64,000 nucleotides of DNA from Dendrophyllia cribrosa (lineage: Eukaryota; Cnidaria; Anthozoa; Scleractinia; Dendrophylliidae): NCBI GenBank assembly GCA_024195265.1, contig JAJLRJ010000013.1, positions 6,348,075 through 6,412,074 on the forward strand. Reading direction: 5' to 3'. Positions within the stretch are counted from its first letter, which is position 1. Each line of letters starts with the position of its first letter. Below, one piece after another: positions 46,086 through 59,293 of the stretch. The notes beneath the pieces are model-generated. The model was given only the letters and a program-made list of their open reading frames with translations, ran no database searches and was not told the DNA's origin. Both the position numbers and the translations under genes were made by a program.

Positions 46086-48292
46086 CTCCGGGAATACAAT
46101 ACATGGGTGCACTATGAAAAATGTTCATATCAGGCGGTGCATGCGCGAATCATGATCGAAACATGTTTCCTCTGAGCATAATTGAAACTACCTCACGAGG
46201 CAGTTTCGATCTAAGCCAGACGAAACACGTTAACGCAAATGTCGTCTTCTTGTTAAACACTGCATCACCCTTCGTTCCCGAAGAGCTTGACAAGTGAGAT
46301 TAAACCACAAAATCATATATCAACACGTTCGAGCTCTATTTGTTTCGGTTCATATATAATTATAAAGATTTTAAGCGAGCTTACGCCTGTTTTGTTAAAC
46401 AATATAAATTATACATCCAGGCGTGAAACATGTTTTGAAATTAACAACTAATGAAATTGGAAACATGTTAACGGGAAACGTGTTTCACTGAAACATGTTT
46501 ACTCGAAACATGTTTCGGTGCTGATGTCAACACAGCATTGGAGTGTTCAACTCGATATTCAGAGTTGAACACGAGAAGAGAAATTTCATGTTAGCACGCA
46601 GCCATGAATTATTTTGTTTGTAATATAAACGACACCAGGTTACGAAGTTTTAAGCAATTTTCCGAAGATTTTCGAAAATTCTTCGAATACCGTCTTAAGG
46701 TTGTACGAACATTTCCGATCATTTTCCGAAAATTGCAGATGTCCGAGGATTTCCCGAGGAAGATCCGAAGATGCTTCGATTGTAGACCAACACCATTTGG
46801 GTCGTTTGAGGACATTTTATAAGCCTGGGCAAACATGGTAGGGGGTAGCTCACATGAAGATAATTGATAGCTTCACTGTTCACAGTGAAAATATTGATAT
46901 CTTCACTGTGAACAGTGAAGCTAAATTCGATGACCTCACTCTTTAGTCACCTTTCAATCAAGAACAAATTTGGTAACAAAGGCTCTTATAAAGGTGGCTC
47001 CATATTGTTTTTTGGCGCGCGATGCATGAGCACGAAAATGGCGAGGGTGTGCGTTTGTTTCAAATCAAACTAAAGGGGGTTTTTACGGTAGCTAAAATGT
47101 TTATTGCGCGCGTTTCACACGGTAAATTTTTATAGAAACTGGCAAATTGGTGGGATTTTCTTGGTTCGCGAGAACAAGAAAATGACAACAATTTTTGTAC
47201 ATACAAAAACCCAATCAACGTAAAAAACGAAAAGTGAGTAAATTACCGAAAATTATGTACCGTGTAAAAGCCAAACAAATCAATCAGTGGTTGCCATGGT
47301 AACGAGGCAAGACTGCCAAATTAGACTTCTTCGTAAATGAGAAAGCCTAAGCTACGTGTATGTGTATATTATGCTTAGTATGGCGAAACAATACTCTCGA
47401 GAGACAGCAAAAAGATCGTGTATATTTTATTTGGAAGACTGGCCAATAACTATATGGAGCCACCTTAAGGCCCGAACACACAGTGCAGCTTTTCTTGCAA
47501 CGATGCGTGAAACAGTTGCAGAAGTAGAATCGAGTTCTACTTTTGCGACGTTGCGCGCAACATGTGCATCGTGAGTGAAATATGATCCTCGCAGTGAGCT
47601 ATCAACTTTAGCAGTTGAAAAGCAGCCTGAAAAAAAATTCAGGCTTGAACGGGATTCGAACCCATGACCTTGCGATACCAGTGCAATGCTCTATCCACTG
47701 AGCTACCAAGCCATATGGATAGATAGTCAATTGTGAGTTCGTGATATACCCGATGATAGTGAAATACATGAATATGAATATATGAAAATCATACATGTGT
47801 ACTGCGAATGAAACATGAGTGAAATATGATCCTCACAGGCTGCTTTTCAACTGCTAAAGTTGATAGCTCACTGCGAGGATCATATTTCACTCATGTTTCA
47901 TCCGCAGTACACATATATGATTTTCATATATTCATATTAATGTGCATCGTGCGACACAACCAACAAATCAAGAAAAGTCGCACCATGTCTCCGGGCCTAA
48001 TTTTAGTCTACAATTATAAAATTCATTAATAATTCATACCAGTTGTATGACAAATCAATAGGTGGTATTTGAGTCACATGTACACCTCTGTAAACCCCAA
48101 TACAAATCAACTGAGTTGATGAATTATTAAACAGTAGAATTAACTTTTGATACAGACACCTGCTCAGCTAATTAGTATTCATTAACTTTTCATACAGATC
48201 TCTACTCATTGTTTCATTTCATAAGTACGATAAAATATTCGCGTCCGATCTGTATGGGCGTTTACAATGGCGAGCCGAAGGAGACCCATTGT

Positions 48293-48335
<43 letters not shown>

Positions 48336-51300
48336 TAAAACCAGACAATAACCAGTTTTGCCACCGCGAACAAGACGACGCACATGAGCGAAATAAAGCC
48401 ACACAGAAATACTCACAGGAGCAATGATAGGAAAGAGAAGATCAGATATTTGCTGAAATCTGTCAATAGAATATTCCTGGACGATTTCTCCGAAGCATTT
48501 TAATGCAGCCATCTTGTATGTGGGGTTTTCCTTTCTGCATTCCTTGTAAATTGAATCCAGTAACTAAAAAAGAGAAGCCATGTCATCTCATCGTTGCTTT
48601 GATACTGAATGAATATTAAAAACACGAGCTTTTTGATTCTGCCAAGGATAACGACTTTTACTTGTAAAAACATATTTAAATAAGTACTTATTCTAGCTTA
48701 CTTTTTGAATATCCGGATCCACTCTTGGGGATGACTCCTCTATGGATTTCCTTATAAAAATATATTAGTTAACATTGAGTCGTTTAATATGTTAAACGTA
48801 CTTTCCTGTAGTGCTGTTTATTATTGGTTCTAACATTTGATTCGCGTGGATAAAATCCTAAAGTGTGACCATTCAAATGAAAGCTATTGAGCAGTACTTT
48901 CCTGTGGTACTGTTTATTATGCTGTACAAGGTGGTTCTAACTTTTGAGTCTGTGGATGAAATCCTTAAGTGTGACCATTCAAATGAAAGCTATTGAGCAG
49001 TACTTCCCTGTGGTACTGTTTATTGTGCTGTACAAGGTGGTTCTAACTTTTGAGTCAGTGGATGAAATCCTAAAGCGTGACCATTCAACTGAAAGCTACT
49101 GAGCAGTACTTTCCTGTGGTTCTGTTTATTATGCTGTACAAGGTGGTTCTAACGTTTGAGTCTGTGGATGAAATCCTAAAGTGTGACCATTCAAATGAAA
49201 GCTATAAGCAGTACTTTCGTGTGGTACTGTTTATTATGCTGTACAAGGTGGTTTTAACTTTCGACTCTGTAGATGAAATCCTAAAGTGTGACCATTCAAA
49301 TGAAAGCTACTGAGCAGTTCTTTCCTGTGGTACTGTTTGTTGTCAGCATTTCACAAAACGAAATTTGATTTTGACTTCTCTTGTCAGTGAAAGGGGTAAT
49401 GATAGAAGAAGGATCGGTGACCATACAGCAAACGGCCTATAAATCAAAACGATATTACATGAAAAAATCGTTTAACAATGCACGTATGCTGCTGGACACC
49501 TAGCCCAGTGCTCAGGAAAATGAGTATTGGGATGTTCGACTAACTGTACCAGAGCATTAAAAAAATTATTCTTATTATAAACTGTGGGGTAATGTTAAAT
49601 TGGTTGGGCATATTCCCCTGACAACAGCCTCACCTGCATTTTATACAAACACAAGATACTGCAGATAATAAGGCTTCCTGGTAACACAAAGCAGAAAACA
49701 AGAAATGTCTTAGAAAAACAACATACAAAGTAAATCTCCGTAATAACTCAGACGATAAAGGTAGGTAAGTCTTCACGAGCCTAATGGCTCACAAATGTCG
49801 GAGCTTAACCTGGTATCTGTAATATGAAGCAACTGAGAGTATTACTACTCCCCCCTGGATGGGATGCTAGTCCATCACAGGGTGACCTGGTTTATATACT
49901 ATGAAGTGACTAGGAGTATTACTACTCCCCCCTGGATGGGATGCTAGTCCAATGCAAGGTTACCCCCAGCATTATGTCACCAGTATCCATTTAAACACCT
50001 GGGTGGAGAGAGACAATGTGGAAACAACACGACGGCAGAGACCAGGTTCGAACCACCGACCTTCAGTTTGAAAGTCCGACGCGCTGACCACTAGACCACC
50101 GCGCCTCCACAATAACTCAGACGAGAACGACACAAAACAATGGGTTTTAGCCTGGTTTTCACCAGCGACATAAGCAACAGTATAACCGGTAGGAAAGCAA
50201 CACTTACGAAATTTGCAGCATGTAACACCGCCTTTTTGCTGATGCCAATGTTCGTTTTCACTTGACATTACCACCGACACATAGATAGAAAGAAGCGGAT
50301 ACAGGCAGAAAGACAGGAAGACAGACAGACAAAAGAACAAATAAAAACACTCACTTTTCCAGTCCACGTTCGACCAGCCAATCCGCTGACCAAAGCACCG
50401 AGCAGCTGACCGAGATAAGGTTGGGAAAGAGAGGAACCTGGCGAAGGAGAGGAGAATAGGAAAAAGATGTTAATGAAAAAAAACAAGAAAAACACATTAC
50501 ATAAAAAAAACGTTTGAATTCTACTATCAATCTACATGGGCTTATAAATGTACTCTTTAACCTACCAAGCTTTAGAGCTATGGCCGATATCGTGACGGCA
50601 GCCTGAGCCTTAGTCGTCCATGACTGTGACGTAAGAGCGGGGCACGTGATCGAGACTATTTCATCCAGATACAGTCGTATGCCTGCCTCGGTACCTGAAA
50701 CAAGGAACGCACAATCAAACTACAGTTACTCGAAAAATATCACGTGATCATGATTTTCCCGCCATTTTTCACGTTTGCCGTCTACCGTTTTCAACGCAAG
50801 AAAGGCTGTTTTCACGTTCGTAAACAATGTGAGTGTTTATTTTTAACCCCAAAGCTCTTTTATTTTATGTTCTATGTAAAATAACTGATAAAAATAATGT
50901 TAATGTACAAGCAAATAAAGCGAAAAAGTAAGAAAGAAACAAAGCGATAGTATAATTATTGCAATGACTGGTTTTGTGATTAGTTTTACAAAGTTTTACA
51001 TCGGTCAATAGAAAGCCACCCGCCTAGATGATGTAATATATCAAACACTCGAAAGAATGTTTCATCAGGATATGAGTTTTTTTTAAACCTACTTTGAGGT
51101 GTTTGGATACCTGATTAAACACTCTTTTGAGTATTTGATATAGCTTCTCAAACTGATCATTAAATGCCGAGAAAACGAAGGAACAAAATCGGCAAAATCT
51201 ACGCAGCGGGGCTGGCCGAACGACCATTTAACGGCACGATGGCCGACGCCTAAAGATTAAGTACAGTTCACACAGGTTGATAACCTTGTTTTGGATTCGT

Positions 51301-51448
51301 ATCGGTAATGATCCTTCCGCAGGTTCACCTACGAAAACCTTGTTACGTCTTTTACTTCCTCTAAATGATCAAGTTTGACCAACTTCCCGGCATCCGCCGC
51401 TCTGTTGCCAGAGTAGCGGCGCCAGTCAGAAGGCCTTACTAAACCATT

Positions 51449-51481
<33 letters not shown>

Positions 51482-54400
51482 AGGCAGGGACGTAATCAAA
51501 CCTCCTTCATGGTAGTGATTTCCGTTGTGTTCTTTTCATGAATTTTTAATGAGTTTTAGAAGCAATATAATAAAATGGATGATTACCTGGTGTATTCTCC
51601 AGCCAAATTTCTTCCCACAGTGACTCGTTAGAAGATGAGCTGCTGCTGCCTGTCAATATAATCACATCTCGAGTTTCAAGAGCTTTTCAGTTAAAGTGGG
51701 CAGTGTCAAGGGTATTTGAACCCCCACAAAAATTATTTTGAAGAGAAACCGAACAAAAAATGGTCCAAAACTGTTGATGAGTGTTTCTAGTCATAGACGG
51801 ACTGGGACTAATCATTGAACATTGTCCGACCAAAATCCGAAAATGTCCAACCAATTTTAAATTATGCTCGGACATGGTGCCGCGCCCGAGCATAAAACGT
51901 ACTTAGCTTTTGCCTTGAAAGTAAGTATTTACGCTGTTTGTACCATTTATTTTGCTATAAAAGGCTCTCTCGATTCGAGACCATCCGCTGGAAAAGGCCG
52001 TGTCATTTGAAATCGCCCCACAATGCATTGCAAACTTTCTTAAAGCACGTCGTGTGTGTATGCTTACGGATTGTGTCTCAGGAAAAATCCAAAATGGTAA
52101 ATGTCCGACCAATTTTGTAAAATGTCCGATCAAAAGAGAGGCTTGAAAGGAGACATGTCCTTCTAAGTAAGAAAAATTATTTCCAGCACTGCAACTTGAA
52201 CAAAGTTAGCCTAACTTTTCTCAAGCTCTCACATTTTTGTTTCCATAATGGGCTAAAACAGATCACGATTTGTTCCTCTGTCAAGAATTGGTTGATTTCT
52301 TCCTTAGTGTTTTAGTATTATTTTGTAAATTAGTAAAGGTATTACAGTGCTGGAAATAACAGTCGGTCATCGGACATTGTCCGACCAAAATCCGAAAATG
52401 TCCGACCAATTTTAAATTATACTCGGACATGATGACCGAGCACAAAAAATACTTAGCTTTTGCCTTGAATGTCTTGTTAACTCATCGCGTTTGATTCCAA
52501 AAAACATTACAATAAGAATTTACGCTGTTTGAACGATTTATTTTTGCTGTAAACGGCTCTCTTGATCCGAGAAAATTCAGAAAAGGCCGCGTCATTTTAA
52601 ATAGCCCTACAATGCATTGCAAAACGTCTTATAGCACGTCGTGTATGCTTACCGATTGTGTCCAAAAATGAATCCAAAAATAGCGGATGTCCGACCAATT
52701 TTGTAAAATGTCCGATCAAAAGGGAGGTTTGAAAGGACGCATGTCCTTCTAAGCAAGAGAAGTTATTTCCAGCACTGTATTATAGCATGGTTTTGACCAA
52801 AAAAGGTGAAAATCCCCGTGACACTACCCTTTTAATTAGGGACCTTTATAAGCAATCACGACAGCGACGGAGAAAAATAATTGGAGAGCTTGGCGTTGTT
52901 GTCGTCCGGTTGATAATAGTCCATTTTCATTCAGCTTTTTGTTTTCTCGTGTTAATTTGTGCTATTGTCATTTAAGCTTCACTGGGATTACAAAATTTAA
53001 ATAAGAAAGGAATCAAAGGGCTCTTAAGAGCCATCTCGTAAATAAAAACAAAAAGTCCACAGATCGGTTTTAACTTTCTATTATGAGTTTGAAGTCAAAG
53101 AATAGAAGAGATAAACAGATTTTAAAACGACCAAAAAGACTTAGAGTGACATAAATATGCATTGTGTGAAACGAGACTGTCTAGACAACTGGATGACATG
53201 ATTACACTGGGGAATTAAAAAAAGTTTACTACAGCAATCATCCTTTAACACGAAAAACACTGGAGAATTATTTAACAAAGTTTACAGATGATGGAACGAG
53301 TGAAAATTAGCATATCTATCCTCGCATTCTATACCTCGTTCAACGCTTCGCGTATTCACGAGATGAAAACCAAATGAATCGGCCATTTCCGAGTTACGTT
53401 ATCCCTCGTTGTCAAAGCGAGGCTAGGTGCACAACCTTTCATTTGAAAATGGTTTTTTATTCAAATGCAAATAAAACTCATCTTCATATGAAAGGTTGTG
53501 CACCTAGTCTCGCTTTGACAACGAGGCATAACGTAAACTCGGAAATGGCCTATTGTGGCAGTTGTAGTAAAATGATGACGGCATCGTGGAAATCGCTTGT
53601 TGCAGGCAACTAATCAGATTTTAGGTTTCAATAACGTTGCAAGGAGCACAAAAACACTCTAAAACTTCTTAATATAAGGATTAGAACAAAATCCCTTAGA
53701 AGCATCGTCTTCTTTTCATTATACAGGTTTGTTGCCATGGTAACTAAATGCTATACCTTCCGTTTTCTTTTTCCCGTGCATCGCAAAGAAGACCGCTGGC
53801 ATAGCCTTGGCTGTGTGACGCTTCAGCACGTCCGGGGAATACCGCGACACGGCTTGTAGGGTAAGACCGCAGGCTAACCGCAGACCCTCATCTGAAAGAA
53901 AAAAGTTGTGGTTTTCAATTCGCAAGGTATATACAAGAGGAAAACAAACTTAGCAAATTCCGGCTATAACATAGTTTAGTAGTACTTTCAAGTGGTACTG
54001 TTTATTATGCTGTACAATGTGATTCTAAGTTTGAGTCTGTGGATGAAATCCTAAAGTGTGACCATTCAAATGAAAGCTACTGAGCAGTACTTTCCTGTGG
54101 TGTTGTTTATTATGCTGTACAAGGTGGTTCTAACTTTTGAGTCTGTGGATGAAATCCTAAAGTGCGACCATTCAAATGAAAGCTACTAAGCAGTACTTTC
54201 CTGTGGTACTGTTCATTATGCAGTACAGGTGGTTCTAACGTTTGAGTTTGTGGATGAAATCCTAAACTGCGACCATTAAAATAAAAGCTACTGAGCAGAA
54301 CTATCATGCGGTGCTGTTATTATGTACTGTAAAGGTTTTTTGGTTCAACTTTTGAGTCTGTGGATGAAATCTTGAAGTGCGACTAATCGAATTAAAACTT

Positions 54401-55828
54401 TTGAGCAGCTCATCCTCATGGTGACCATTCAAAAAAAAGCTATTGAGCAGTACTTTCCTGTGGTGCTGTTTATTATGCTGTACCAGGTGATTTTAACTTT
54501 TGAGTCTGTGGATGAAATCCTAAAGTGTGACCATTCAAATGAAAGCTACTGAGCAGTACTTTCCTGTGGTGCTGTTTGTTACGCTGTACATGGTGATTCT
54601 AACTTTTGAGTCTGCGGATGAAATCCTAAAGCGTGACGTTCAAATCAAAGCTGTCGAAATTTGTTTGTACATTTTTGAACTTGGATGTTATTAGGATTAA
54701 CTAACAGTTGTATGTGCGTTACCTTCCTTTTCAAAGTACCAATTCTTTATTTTATCAATAAGTTTCTCAACGCTACCGTCCTTTGCGACCTGAAAAGCAA
54801 TAAAGACAACAAACTTTAGTCAAATGACTTTTTCTTTACGATTCAACGACGTCTTTAATTACTTCCTGTTCGAGTTTACCTTAACCAAATGACCGATAGC
54901 AGTGGCGTAGGATTTCCTCACTGATGCACTACGATCACTTAATCCAGACGTCAATGCATTTAAAAGCTTTCCTGTTATGAAATGAAGGGAAATAATAAAT
55001 TGATGATGATAATAATAATTGATATTTTGCAACATAACATTTCTTTCTTGTTTCAATCAAGGCAGCTTGTGAACGGGTTAAGATGAATTGGCCAATATAC
55101 GGTGCATGTTCTTTCGCAACCCGATGAAGCGAACTTCCAAAAGAAACAAGGCGTATTGTTATTTCTTTACTGTTTCCATCTCCGTGATGGTGCAGTGGTT
55201 AGCACGTTAGCCCGGACTTTCGTTCTGTAAGTCGGTAGCTTGAGGCCAGAGTAACGCCAGAGTCAAATTCCCTACCCACGGGCAACAAATGAATGTCCCA
55301 CGTCCCCTAGAGTAACTGTTTCTGTGGCATTCAAAAAACCGAAACAATTGATGGGATGGAAACATCATCATTCCCTATCCTGGGGGCATCGAGTAATGTC
55401 AAAATCCCTATCCCCAGGCAACTGATGAATGTTAAAATCTATCCCCTAGAGTAACTGTTTCTGTGGCATTCAAAAAACTGAAACAACTGATGAGAAGGAA
55501 GCATCGAGTAACGTCAAAATCCCTATTCCCGGGCAACTAATGTCCCCGAGGGTAACTGTTACTGTGGCATTAAAAAAACCCTGTAACAATTGATGGGGTG
55601 GAAGCATCATCACTCCCTACCCTGAGGGCATCGAGTTTTGCCAAAATCCCTACCCAGGTGACAGCCCTCTATGTCAAAATCAGGCGGGTAGCTTCCCCCA
55701 CTCCCCCAACCCCTCTCCCCACCCCTCCCTCCTGAAATCTTACCAGCAAACGGAGTTAAATCTTGAGTGCACTGCATTGAAAGCGAAACAACGAATCCAG
55801 CGCTTCCTGCCTGAAAAAAAAACAACAA

Positions 55829-55870
<42 letters not shown>

Positions 55871-56817
55871 CAGTAACATTATTACAAGACGTGGATAAAG
55901 AAAGTATTTTAATTTCGAAAAAAGATTTAACTGATAAAATTGAGTTACCTTTGTTCCCAGACCAATCCCATTTCGAAGGAGATCAGACAGCCTGGGAACG
56001 AGTTCTGGCAGGACCGTACTGTCAACATATTGAACACACTGAAAAAGAACAGAACGGTAACCTGACGAAATGCAAACCTTTCTTAGTTAAAACAATAGAG
56101 TTAAATTTGCATAAAGCCGACATCCGACAACCTTAATGAAACGAACAGCAGCCAAAGCTCCACTGTTTCATTCCCATATACTACTTTCTATAGAGGACAC
56201 CTTCTATTTCCTCTGAGAAACTCGCCAACAATGCCATTTTATCAAGGTCAAGGTCGCACCCCATGTCATTGCTCGCTTAGTCTTTTCGGCAGCGATATAC
56301 AATTTTTCTCCTATATTTAATCACAGCTCGGCATTATTTGTGAGTGACCCCAATGAGAATGTACTACCATATTCATAATCAAAGGCTTTTGAGAGCCATC
56401 TCGTGAATACAAAACAACCTTTGGACTCTCCCCTCTACCACACGTTTTGCTCCACCGATCACCTCCCCCCACCCTCTACGTCCAACTCCCCATCCTCTCC
56501 TCCCTCCAAAACCGTCCCCATGCGTAAGACAGGTGACCATTACCTATCGCATTTGGAACAGGCAAAATATATGTGCAAGCCTTATGCACTGATCCGCGGA
56601 ATTACCAAGAAAAAATTACAGCCGACAGATGGAAGGAAGGAAGGAGTTAAAATTTGCATATTTGTGCCCGACTGCCATTACTCGTTCAATGCATCGCGTA
56701 TCCACGAGTTGAAAACGTTTATTTTGAAATACAATAAATAACTAGCAGTAATCACAGATTATGGAGACGCGTTCGAAGGAATTTCCGGCGGAAATGAGCC
56801 CCTGAAAAAAACCAATA

Positions 56818-56874
<57 letters not shown>

Positions 56875-59220
56875 ATTTGGAAGACCGTCTACCAAAAAAA
56901 TCTCAAATTTTACTGCACATAAACCACAGGACAACCAACACGAAATTAGGATTGCGTTCTTCCAACGCGATAACCAAGTGACTAGTCTCCTACGCAAGCG
57001 TCATTTGTGTCGTCGCGCAGCGCTCCTCTCCACCAACGGGGAGGTGCGTTGCGTGACGACACAAATAACGGCTGCGTAGAAGAGTGTGTTAACATTCACC
57101 ATGTTAATAGTTTCCATCATGGGAGACATCTTAGACGCAGCGATCCTTACACCTTCAAGCTAAGAAACAAAAGTGAAAAAATGAATGTTAAACATATGTT
57201 AAAGGGAATTAAGTATCACGGGGATTTTGAGCTTTTTTGGTCAAACCTTGTAAGCACAGCTTTACTAATTTACAAAAATCATTCTAAACCACCAAGAGAA
57301 AGAAATTAACCAATTTTTTAAAGAGGAACAAATCATGTTCTGTTCTAGCCTGTTTTGGAGACAAAAATGTGGGAACAATTTTTTTTCAAGTTGCAATTCA
57401 TTTAGACCCATTCCGTCTATGACTAGAGACACTCTCAGACAGTTTTGGTACATTCTGTGCGTTTGTTGGTTTTTTAAGTAATGCTCCACATAAGAACTAT
57501 AGTAAACTTCATTGTTCTGCGGCATTGGCTCTTTCCCACATAGAATATCTTTGATTTCAAGAATAGAGGAAGAGCTGATGGTTCATAATTATATTTCAGT
57601 ATAAAAATAAAGAAAATCCATTTTTGCGTCAAATAAATTGTAGGAAATGTTCGTGCTTAACCAATCAGAATAGCAGAAGACAATAGCTAATAATTTGCTT
57701 CTTTGATGAAGTTCCCCAAATAAAATATCTTTTAAAACTTGCATGTTGTGCGATTGGGTCTCGAATTACTTGAAACCTTAAAAAAAATTAGACAAAATGC
57801 ACCTTGAACGTTAACTTTTTAGCAGTTTTTGAGTCTTGGCCAATGAGATCACTAGTTGTAACAATGAAAACAGTTGACATTCCATCGTGCATTGCCGTTC
57901 AGCACTATCCTTCTTATGCGTATCATTACTTAAATGACATCAAATTCTCATGACAGTGAAAGGGCAAGGTATGTTGTGTAGGACTTAACCTCGATAAGGG
58001 TGAGCATACCTTTTCTTGGACGTCTTCATTTTTGTGGAGTTGCAGACTTAAATAGTTCATATTCTGTTGGAAAAAGAATAATAAGAAAATGTTACTGATG
58101 GTTAACGCTTGGTCGCTAATGCAGCATAATTTAACACTCTTTACATTCTCAAAGTCGAACCTAGTTAAAGCATGGAAGCATCAGAGTGCCACGTTATACA
58201 AGGTGGTTAATTATTCTAATTGTCAGTCTGTGGATGAAATAGCGTTCCGCCCAGGTGACGTCATATTTGGCAGCATTGCATTGTGGGATCAAAATGCGGA
58301 CAAATATTTCAAAATGGCTGCCTCGGAAACACCAGTTTTTGCGATTCCTGCACATGTTGAGGATAATTGTCGAGTTGTACCCAAGAACAGTGCTTCGTAG
58401 CACCTGCTTTTTTCGTAGCTTCCTGTCTAGTTCTTGAATGTTTGTACGCATTTCATGATGCTGCGCGAGTTTTCTAGTTTTAGAATCTTGGCGGAACGCT
58501 ATCCTAAACTGTGACCATCCAAATGCATGAAAGCTACTGAGCAGTACTTTCCTGTGGTACTGTTTATTATGCTGTACAAGGTGGTTCTAACTTTTGAGTC
58601 TGTGGATGAAATCCTAAAGTGTGACCATTCAAATGAACGCTACTGAGCAGTACTTTCCTGTGGTGCTGTTTGTTATGCTGAACAAGGTGGTTTTAACTTT
58701 TGAGACTTTGGATAAAATCCAAAAGTATTTCAATTAAAATGAAAGCTATCGAGCAGTATTTTTAGCAAGTGAGGCCGATTAATTCTCAACATTTTAATCG
58801 ACATTTTATTCAGTTTTGCACTTCGGCGAGCTTGAAAGTAAAAGGTGAAACTCTAAAATTTGAAATACTAATTTCCAAACCTGGTTTTCCAAGCCACTGA
58901 GGGACTCCAGAAGAGCAATTACCAACAGTGGAATGTGAGGCTTTAGTAACGCACCCTAAAGGAAACACACAATTCTGCTCAGCTTTGCATTTACCACACT
59001 TTGTCATTGGTTAAAAGACTCGTGCCACCTTTACAACCAATCAGAAGTAAAACCAAAACCAATCGTGACTTACTACCACGCGTTTTCCCGCGCTTGGCAC
59101 CGGCTACATGTATTTGCTTCGAGTTCTGATTGGTTCATTGGATTGTCTGTGTCGGTTGTGATTGGTCAGAGTTATTATTTTGGTTTTGGTGTTATGACAC
59201 TCAACTGAAAAACCCTCTAA

Positions 59221-59293
<73 letters not shown>

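Noticed and set aside
47641..47712. Possible tRNA-Thr (GGT) gene
   Set aside because: The fold is tRNA-like, but the anticodon stem has a mismatch and the sequence continues into a SINE tail with further copies, so it is called a SINE head.
49077..49313. Open frame with a repeated ~35-residue motif resembling a repeat protein
   Set aside because: It is the 106-bp array translated. The unit length is not a multiple of three and the frame stays open only through local length changes. Copies elsewhere are broken.
50040..50108. Possible tRNA gene
   Set aside because: The anticodon loop TTTCAAA would give TCA, and a long repeated tail follows; SINE head more likely.
55777..56136. 119-codon plus-strand frame with poly-Leu
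   Set aside because: Antisense shadow of two ECPAS exons joined by an (ATT)n microsatellite.
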